Positions 1-3,456 of a stretch of DNA of 6,047 nucleotides are shown in pieces. Position 1 is the stretch's first letter, and each line of letters opens with the position of its first letter. A program made the position numbers and the translations under genes. Origin of the DNA: an uncultured Mycoplasmatota bacterium (GTDB lineage: Bacteria > Bacillota_I > Bacilli_A > RF39 > UBA660); assembly GCA_947296775.1 (NCBI GenBank), contig CAMYRF010000061.1, positions 1 through 6,047 of the forward strand. Reading direction: 5' to 3'. The notes below the pieces were generated by a model. The model saw only the letters and a program-made list of their open reading frames with translations. It ran no database searches and had not been told where the DNA came from.

Positions 1-112
1 CCAATTCTTTTTGACTAGAAAAATCTATCAAATAAAGAGTCCCTAACAATAAAGATATCGCAGCAGTATTAATTCCATAAAATACAGGTTTTTTTAATTT
101 TACTTTCTTCAT
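1..112 (-). CDS. spoIIQ: N-terminus of a membrane-anchored protein, probable SpoIIQ-like M23-family factor (partial, cut by window edge)
   Basis: An open frame starts with ATG at 112 and runs off the left edge, giving 37 visible residues. It begins MKKVKLKKPVFYG, a short basic cytoplasmic tail, followed by one hydrophobic segment (about residues 10-30) and then a polar stretch (DFSSQKEL). This is the topology of a single-pass protein with its bulk outside the membrane. A good ribosome-binding site, AGAGGTG, lies at 119-125, six bases before the ATG. The gene follows spoIID after 46 bases. In Bacillus subtilis the gene after spoIID is spoIIQ, a forespore membrane protein with an M23/LytM-like domain that partners SpoIIIAH and helps engulfment. 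The name therefore rests on position and topology only, because the M23 domain would lie outside the window. Another membrane-anchored M23 peptidase is the main alternative. Confidence 0.55.
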   Translation of the reverse strand, partial: MKKVKLKKPVFYGINTAAISLLLGTLYLIDFSSQKEL

Positions 113-158
113 ATTTTTCACCTCTATTAACAGTGTGAACACAAAAAGTAAAATTATA

Positions 159-1070
159 CTAATTTTTTTTAATTTCTATATTTTGATAATAATGTTTTAA
201 AATTTTATCATAAGTATATCCTTCTTTAGCCATACCTAAAGCACCATACTGACTCATTCCAACACCATGACCAAAACCTTTCGTGGTAATTGTAACTTTT
301 TTATCATTTTGAATCAAACTAAAATAATTTGAACGTAATTTTAACTTAGTCGCAACATCACGACCATTAAAATCCACCCCATTAATTTTAATTTTTTTAA
401 CACGTCCAGTACTAGTAGTTTCCAAAACATCATACGTAATTTTATCATTATACTCAAGACCTAACTTAGAATAAAAGTCAGACAATTCAAAAGTACTAGT
501 ATCTTCAAACACAGGTGATGCCTCATCCCAAGTACTAGAAACACTTCTTAAATAAGGTACAGCTGAAGAAAATACCTCTTCACTATTTTCAGTTTTGCCC
601 GTACTAGTAGAAAAAAATAAAGCTTCCACAACCTCACCATTATAACTTAAATACTCTCCTTTAGTTTCCGTTACTGCCTTTTTAATCTTATTAATATTAG
701 TAACATATTTATCCTTCCACTTTTTCTTTAAATCATCATCCGTCAAATAAACTTGATTATCCACAGTATTAACTACATCATAGTCCTTATCTTCATTTTT
801 AGAAACCTGAACTAAAACATAACTTCTAGACGCAACCGCTTGAGCTTTTAAAGCTTCAAGTTCAAAACTAACAGGCATTTCTCCAGCCAAAACACCTTTA
901 ATATACTCCTCAAAAGGAACGTTCATAATTTCATTAGTACTTGCATTCTTAACTCTTATTACTTCATTGGAAACATAATGAAACTTAATTTCATCTGTTC
1001 TAACAAATATATTTACCACAAAAAAAGGAATAAATACTACAAGCAAAGTAATTAAGAGTATTTTTTTCAT
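159..1070 (-). CDS. spoIID: Stage II sporulation protein D (SpoIID), membrane-anchored peptidoglycan lytic transglycosylase
   Basis: This 303-residue protein matches SpoIID in length and layout. Residues 1-23 form an uncleaved signal/membrane anchor (MKKILLITLLVVFIPFFVV). The SpoIID domain follows, with the segment EEYIKGVLAGEMP at residues 54-66. Glu64 in the GEMP motif corresponds to the catalytic glutamate (Glu88 in B. subtilis). Next come the ALKAQAVASRSYVL helix and FFSTSTGKTEN (152-162). The C-terminus carries the family signature GFGHGVGMSQYGALGMAKEG (265-284). In spore formers SpoIID cleaves denuded glycan strands and, with SpoIIM and SpoIIP, drives membrane migration during engulfment. 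The protein has no cysteine, so it cannot bind zinc through cysteines as reported for the clostridial enzyme. The ribosome-binding site AGAAAGGAAG (1077-1086) overlaps the end of the upstream ywzB gene, which indicates operon transcription. The stop is TAG. SpoIID-domain proteins also occur in non-sporulating bacteria, but the neighbours favour the sporulation protein. Confidence 0.93.
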   Translation of the reverse strand: MKKILLITLLVVFIPFFVVNIFVRTDEIKFHYVSNEVIRVKNASTNEIMNVPFEEYIKGVLAGEMPVSFELEALKAQAVASRSYVLVQVSKNEDKDYDVVNTVDNQVYLTDDDLKKKWKDKYVTNINKIKKAVTETKGEYLSYNGEVVEALFFSTSTGKTENSEEVFSSAVPYLRSVSSTWDEASPVFEDTSTFELSDFYSKLGLEYNDKITYDVLETTSTGRVKKIKINGVDFNGRDVATKLKLRSNYFSLIQNDKKVTITTKGFGHGVGMSQYGALGMAKEGYTYDKILKHYYQNIEIKKN

Positions 1071-1084
1071 AGTAAACTTCCTTT

Positions 1085-1282
1085 CTAAAAGATATTTGCA
1101 TAACCTAAAAAATCATACATGAAATTTACTACTAAATATGATAAAGAAACACTTATCATTAAATATAATACTCTAGATGCGTAATATTTATTCTTTTTAA
1201 ATACATTATTAATGTTAACACTATCAAGTGCCCAAATACTTACAAAAGTAAAAATTATATATAAAATTGCTTTCAATAACAT
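1085..1282 (-). CDS. ywzB: DUF1146 family small integral membrane protein (YwzB-like)
   Basis: This is a 65-residue protein with two hydrophobic helices (about 3-21 and 38-57) joined by a short basic loop (FKKNKYYASR). The pattern WALDSVNINNVFKKN, then ASRVLYLMISVSLSYLVVNF, then YDFLGY resembles the B. subtilis YwzB family (DUF1146) as I remember it: WAL..VN, a basic loop, an R-x-L segment, a second helix, and a D-[YF]-L motif near the end. The function of the family is unknown. It starts two bases after the rpiB stop and ends 14 bases before the spoIID start, so it is translated from the same message. Its ribosome-binding site (GAGGG, 1288-1292) lies inside the last codons of rpiB. In B. subtilis ywzB likewise lies shortly upstream of spoIID. 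The family call comes from motif memory plus gene order. Confidence 0.72.
   Translation of the reverse strand: MLLKAILYIIFTFVSIWALDSVNINNVFKKNKYYASRVLYLMISVSLSYLVVNFMYDFLGYANIF
1114..1141 (-). promoter_or_regulatory. Possible sigma-E-type promoter for spoIID inside ywzB
   Basis: On the minus strand TCATATT (1141-1135) fits the sigma-E -35 pattern KMATATT exactly. After 13 bases comes CATGTATG (1121-1114), a partial match to the sigma-E -10 pattern CATACANT. Transcription would start near 1107, about 37 bases before the spoIID ATG, leaving the ribosome-binding site intact. In B. subtilis spoIID is a sigma-E gene. The -10 match is imperfect and the background is AT-rich, so this is tentative. 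Confidence 0.25.
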
Positions 1283-1284
1283 AA

Positions 1285-2172
1285 TTACCCTCTATTATCA
1301 AGCATTTCAATACGCCTTTTATGACGTTCTAAACCCGTAAATTTGGTTTTTAAATATGCATCAACGATATCTTTTGCTCTAAAAGTAGGCATATTCCCAG
1401 CAATAGCAATTACATTAGCATCATTATCTTTTCTTGCATATTTTGTTTCCTTAACATTATCTACTTTTGCACATCTCACACCCTTAATTTTATTACAAGC
1501 AATACTAATTCCAATACCACTTCCGCATATAGCAATTCCCTTTTCCACTTCATAAGCAGCAACTGCTTCACCTAATTTAAAACCAAATTCAGGATAATCT
1601 GTGCTTTTTGTATTATCAGTCCCGAAATCAATAACAGTATATCCCTTTTTTTCTAAATATTTTGTAAGTTTTTGTTTCAACCTAAATCCACGGTGATCAC
1701 TAGCAATACCAATAGTTTTATCTTTTGGAATTTCCATTTCTACAATAGTTTTTTCTTGATAATCATTTTTTACAATACTTGCCAATTCAGAATCCACTTC
1801 TTCATTTTTTTCTTCGTCTTCTAATACAAGCTCATCTTTAAACTCATGAGTATTATTAAACTCATCAATAATTTTTTCTTTTTCTTTTTCTTTTTCAAAA
1901 TCTGAAGGCGATTCTTTTTCGGTGTTAATAATTCCATTTGTTTCTTCTATAGTAGCTTTATTTTCCTCAGATCCTTCGTCAAATTCTATTTCAAAACCAT
2001 CATCTATAAAATCTTTACTATTTTCATCTTCAGAAATAATTTCATCTAGTTCATCCATATTTTCTTCTAACGCAGCAACTTCTTCATTAATTTTTTCTTC
2101 TGGTTCATCATTATGGGCATCAACGTTAATATCTTCAATATTAAAACGTTTTGTTTTTTCTAAATCACTCAT
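1285..2172 (-). CDS. rpiB: Ribose-5-phosphate isomerase B (RpiB/LacAB family) with a long acidic N-terminal extension
   Basis: The C-terminal half (about residues 152-292) is a complete RpiB domain, which interconverts ribose 5-phosphate and ribulose 5-phosphate in the pentose phosphate pathway. Visible motifs are IASDHRGF (His160 in the substrate site), VIDFGT and STDYPEF, GIAICGSGIGISIACNKIKG with the catalytic-base Cys216, DNDANVIAI, and RHKRRIEML with phosphate-binding arginines at 283 and 287. Two things are odd. Residues 1-150 form an extension that ordinary RpiB (about 145-150 residues) lacks; it holds 55 Asp/Glu against 16 Lys/Arg and looks disordered. Also, the motif usually read as REHNDANV is RKDNDANV, so the histidine that helps open the sugar ring (His99 in E. 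coli) is Asp249. The start at 2172 is supported by AGGAGG at 2180-2185. An internal ATG at 1737 (Met146) has no convincing ribosome-binding site. A related sugar-phosphate isomerase specificity is possible. Confidence 0.88.
   Translation of the reverse strand: MSDLEKTKRFNIEDINVDAHNDEPEEKINEEVAALEENMDELDEIISEDENSKDFIDDGFEIEFDEGSEENKATIEETNGIINTEKESPSDFEKEKEKEKIIDEFNNTHEFKDELVLEDEEKNEEVDSELASIVKNDYQEKTIVEMEIPKDKTIGIASDHRGFRLKQKLTKYLEKKGYTVIDFGTDNTKSTDYPEFGFKLGEAVAAYEVEKGIAICGSGIGISIACNKIKGVRCAKVDNVKETKYARKDNDANVIAIAGNMPTFRAKDIVDAYLKTKFTGLERHKRRIEMLDNRG
1873..1896 (-). repeat. Four tandem GAAAAA hexamers within the rpiB extension
   Basis: Four exact copies of GAAAAA (TTTTTC on the plus strand) encode the run EKEKEKEK at residues 93-100 of the RpiB extension. 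A unit of six bases keeps frame, so slippage would change the length by two residues per unit rather than break the gene. Confidence 0.8.
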
Positions 2173-2179
2173 TTTATTT

Positions 2180-2185
2180 CCTCCT
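2180..2185 (-). promoter_or_regulatory. Ribosome-binding site that fixes the long rpiB start
   Basis: A full AGGAGG lies seven bases before the ATG at 2172. It shows that the 295-residue form, including the acidic extension, is the likely translation product rather than a short protein starting at the isomerase domain. Confidence 0.85.
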
Positions 2186-2199
2186 AGTCTTCTATTTTC

Positions 2200-2208
2200 A
2201 TTATAACA
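2200..2208 (-). promoter_or_regulatory. Extended -10 sigma-A promoter for the rpiB-ywzB-spoIID operon
   Basis: TGTTATAAT on the minus strand is an extended -10 element (TGnTATAAT). It lies between the rpsR terminator and the rpiB ribosome-binding site. The -35 region at 16-17 bases (TTTAAT or TTTTAA) is poor, which is tolerated with an extended -10. Transcription would start near 2193, giving a leader of about 20 bases. Confidence 0.65.
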
Positions 2209-2241
2209 TCAAATTATGAAAATTAAAAGAAAAGCAAAATA

Positions 2242-2261
2242 AAAACACCAAACGGTGTTTT
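2242..2261 (-). terminator. Intrinsic terminator of the rpsF-ssb-rpsR operon
   Basis: Read on the minus strand, AAAACACC, loop GTTT and GGTGTTTT form an 8-bp hairpin followed by TATTTT. It starts 11 bases after the rpsR stop. The stem and T-rich tail fit a rho-independent terminator, and they separate the ribosomal operon from the rpiB promoter. Confidence 0.8.
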
Positions 2262-2272
2262 AAAATTACAAA

Positions 2273-2491
2273 TTATTTTACGAAAGGTAATAAAGCCATA
2301 AATCTAGCTTTTTTAACTTCGTTTGCAATATGTCTTTGGTGTTTAGAGCAAGCACCAGTAATTCTTCTAGGTAAAATTTTACCTTTATCTGCGCTAACAT
2401 ATTTTTTTACTATATCAGGATCTTTATAATCAACTGATTTGCCAGCACACATTTGACATATCTTTTTCTTTTTTCTATAAAAATCTGCCAT
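2273..2491 (-). CDS. rpsR: 30S ribosomal protein bS18
   Basis: This 72-residue protein is typical of bS18, which sits on the platform of the small ribosomal subunit and binds 16S rRNA as a heterodimer with bS6. The N-terminus is basic (MADFYRKKKKICQMC). The core YKDPDIVKKYVSADKGKILP and the ending GACSKHQRHIANEVKKARFMALLPF are the usual bS18 signatures. Cys12, Cys15, Cys48 and His51 form a potential zinc site, so this is the cysteine-containing form of the protein. It is the last gene of the rpsF-ssb-rpsR operon, 13 bases after ssb, with its own AGGAGG (2498-2503) six bases before ATG. Confidence 0.97.
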   Translation of the reverse strand: MADFYRKKKKICQMCAGKSVDYKDPDIVKKYVSADKGKILPRRITGACSKHQRHIANEVKKARFMALLPFVK

Positions 2492-2504
2492 TATTATCCT
2501 CCTT

Positions 2505-2978
2505 TTAGTCTAAGAAATTATCATCGATAGATACATTATCACCAAAATCTGCAAAAGGATCTTCATCTACACTAACATTATTTGTAGGTGCAGCTTCATA
2601 AGGCGCAGGAGCATCTTGATAATCATAAGGCGAAGGTTCATTTCTTCTAGCTTCTGCCTGTTTTCTAGTGTCTAAAAATTGAACACTATCTGCAGCTACA
2701 TCAGTAGTATATCTTTTATTCCCATCTTTATCAGTATAACTTCCTGTTTGAATTCTACCTTCAACAGAAACTTGACTACCTTTATCTAAATAATTACAAA
2801 CGTTTTCTGCTTGTCTTCTCCAAACAACAACATTTATAAAATCAGTTTCTCTTTCGCCTTGAGCATTACTAAATGTTCTATTAACAGCTACAGTAAAGCG
2901 TGCATAAGGTGTATTAGAACCTGTATATCTTAATTCTGGTTTTGCAGTTAATCTACCAACTAAACATACTCTATTCAT
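2505..2978 (-). CDS. ssb: Single-stranded DNA-binding protein
   Basis: This 157-residue protein has the canonical bacterial SSB OB-fold (about residues 1-105): MNRVCLVGRLTAKPELRYT, FTVAVNRTF, TDFINVVVWRRQAENVCNYL, KGSQVSVEGRIQTGSYTDKD and VAADSVQFL. It coats single-stranded DNA as a tetramer in replication, repair and recombination. A flexible Pro/Ala/Asn-rich linker (106-140) leads to an acidic tail, DPFADFGDNVSIDDNFLD. The last residues are DDNFLD rather than the usual DDDLPF-like tip whose final Pro-Phe docks partner proteins. The stop is followed directly by the rpsR ribosome-binding site, so the tail is not cut by an obvious frameshift. The gene lies 17 bases after rpsF, with GAGAGG at 2987-2992 as ribosome-binding site, and is co-transcribed with the two ribosomal genes as in B. 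subtilis. Confidence 0.97.
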   Translation of the reverse strand: MNRVCLVGRLTAKPELRYTGSNTPYARFTVAVNRTFSNAQGERETDFINVVVWRRQAENVCNYLDKGSQVSVEGRIQTGSYTDKDGNKRYTTDVAADSVQFLDTRKQAEARRNEPSPYDYQDAPAPYEAAPTNNVSVDEDPFADFGDNVSIDDNFLD

Positions 2979-2995
2979 AAATAGTACCTCTCTTA

Positions 2996-3286
2996 TTAGT
3001 CTTCTTCTCTTGTAATTAAGTGACGAATTACATCTTTACTGATAAGTGCTAAACGATCAAATTCTTTGATAGCAGCATCATCGTTAGCTTCAATATTGTA
3101 AACATAGTAATAACCACTTTTGAAATCATTAATTTCATAAGCTAATTCTCTTTGTCCCATGTCTTTTTCGTTAACAATTTTTGCCCCATTATTAGTTAAG
3201 ATAGCGCCAAAATCTTTAATAGTTTTTTTAACTTCATCTTCTCCTAATGATGGCTTAACGATAAACATGATTTCATATTTTCTCAT
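2996..3286 (-). CDS. rpsF: 30S ribosomal protein bS6
   Basis: This 96-residue protein has the bS6 signatures: MRKYEIMFIVKPSLGEDEV at the start, the GAKIVNEKDMGQRELAYEI core, SGYYYVYNIEAN, and RLALISKDVIRHLITRE at the end. bS6 pairs with bS18 on the 30S platform, and the two genes flank ssb here. The length is normal for Bacillota. Translation starts behind a near-perfect Shine-Dalgarno sequence, AAGGAGGTG (3292-3300). That sequence can be paired with an upstream segment of the leader, which suggests translational control of the whole operon. Confidence 0.97.
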   Translation of the reverse strand: MRKYEIMFIVKPSLGEDEVKKTIKDFGAILTNNGAKIVNEKDMGQRELAYEINDFKSGYYYVYNIEANDDAAIKEFDRLALISKDVIRHLITREED

Positions 3287-3346
3287 CTTTACACCTCCTT
3301 ATGGTCTATTTGGCTTCCAAAGAAGCAAGGAGTAAATTAATACTCG
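3287..3346 (-). promoter_or_regulatory. Structured 5' leader of rpsF, candidate S6:S18 autoregulatory element
   Basis: Between the predicted transcript start (about 3346) and rpsF the leader can fold in competing ways. Hairpin 1 is GAGTA-TTAATT-TACTC (3345-3330). Hairpin 2 is GCTTC-TTTG-GAAGC (3326-3313). The segment ACTCCTT (3333-3327) is complementary to AAGGAG of the rpsF ribosome-binding site (3300-3295), and that pairing would enclose hairpin 2 and break hairpin 1. Structured leaders bound by the S6:S18 complex are known upstream of rpsF in many bacteria. I do not see the conserved CCG described for that motif, so this could be a divergent form or a different element. Confidence 0.45.
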
Positions 3347-3352
3347 CATTAG

Positions 3353-3381
3353 ATTATAACAGATTTTTTAACTTTTGTAAA
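3353..3381 (-). promoter_or_regulatory. Sigma-A promoter of the rpsF-ssb-rpsR operon
   Basis: TTTACA (3381-3376), a 17-base spacer and TATAAT (3358-3353) form a near-consensus vegetative promoter. A TG one base upstream of the -10 adds an extended -10 element. It lies about 67 bases before the rpsF ATG and is preceded by a very AT-rich stretch that could act as an UP element. Confidence 0.85.
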
Positions 3382-3430
3382 TAAAATCCATTATTAATAA
3401 TATATTAAAAACATATTATGTTTATTCAAA

Positions 3431-3456
3431 AAAGAAATAGTAAATACTATCTCTTT
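3431..3456 (-). terminator. Intrinsic terminator of the surface-protein gene, overlapping its stop codon
   Basis: On the minus strand AAAGAGATAGT, loop ATTT and ACTATTTCTTT form an 11-bp stem with one G-U pair, followed by TTTGAA; the stem end and tail together give a run of six T. Two bases of the TAA stop (3457-3455) fall in the stem. Confidence 0.7.

Noticed and set aside
133..142. Small inverted repeat GTGTGAACAC between spoIID and the spoIIQ-like gene
   Set aside because: The four-base arms are too short to support a terminator or operator, and no T-tract follows.
131..159. Sigma-F-like promoter (GTATA, 14 bases, GTTCACACTG) before the spoIIQ-like gene
   Set aside because: The -10 lacks the GG of the sigma-F pattern, and the implied transcript start would fall at the ribosome-binding site (119-125). 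A sigma-A-like TATAAT overlaps it (158-153) but has no good -35.
1343..1555. Plus-strand open frame of 70 codons opposite rpiB
   Set aside because: It lies wholly antisense to the conserved isomerase domain and resembles no family I recognise.
1735..1737. Internal ATG (Met146) as the real rpiB start, giving a normal-length enzyme
   Set aside because: Only an A-rich stretch precedes it, without a convincing Shine-Dalgarno sequence, whereas the upstream ATG at 2172 has AGGAGG at ideal spacing and the frame between is uninterrupted.
1922..2206. Plus-strand open frame of 94 codons, very rich in Ser, Phe and Ile
   Set aside because: It is the antisense reading of the Glu/Asp-rich rpiB extension (GAA/GAT become TTC/ATC). 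The biased composition is explained by that, and it runs over the rpiB promoter.
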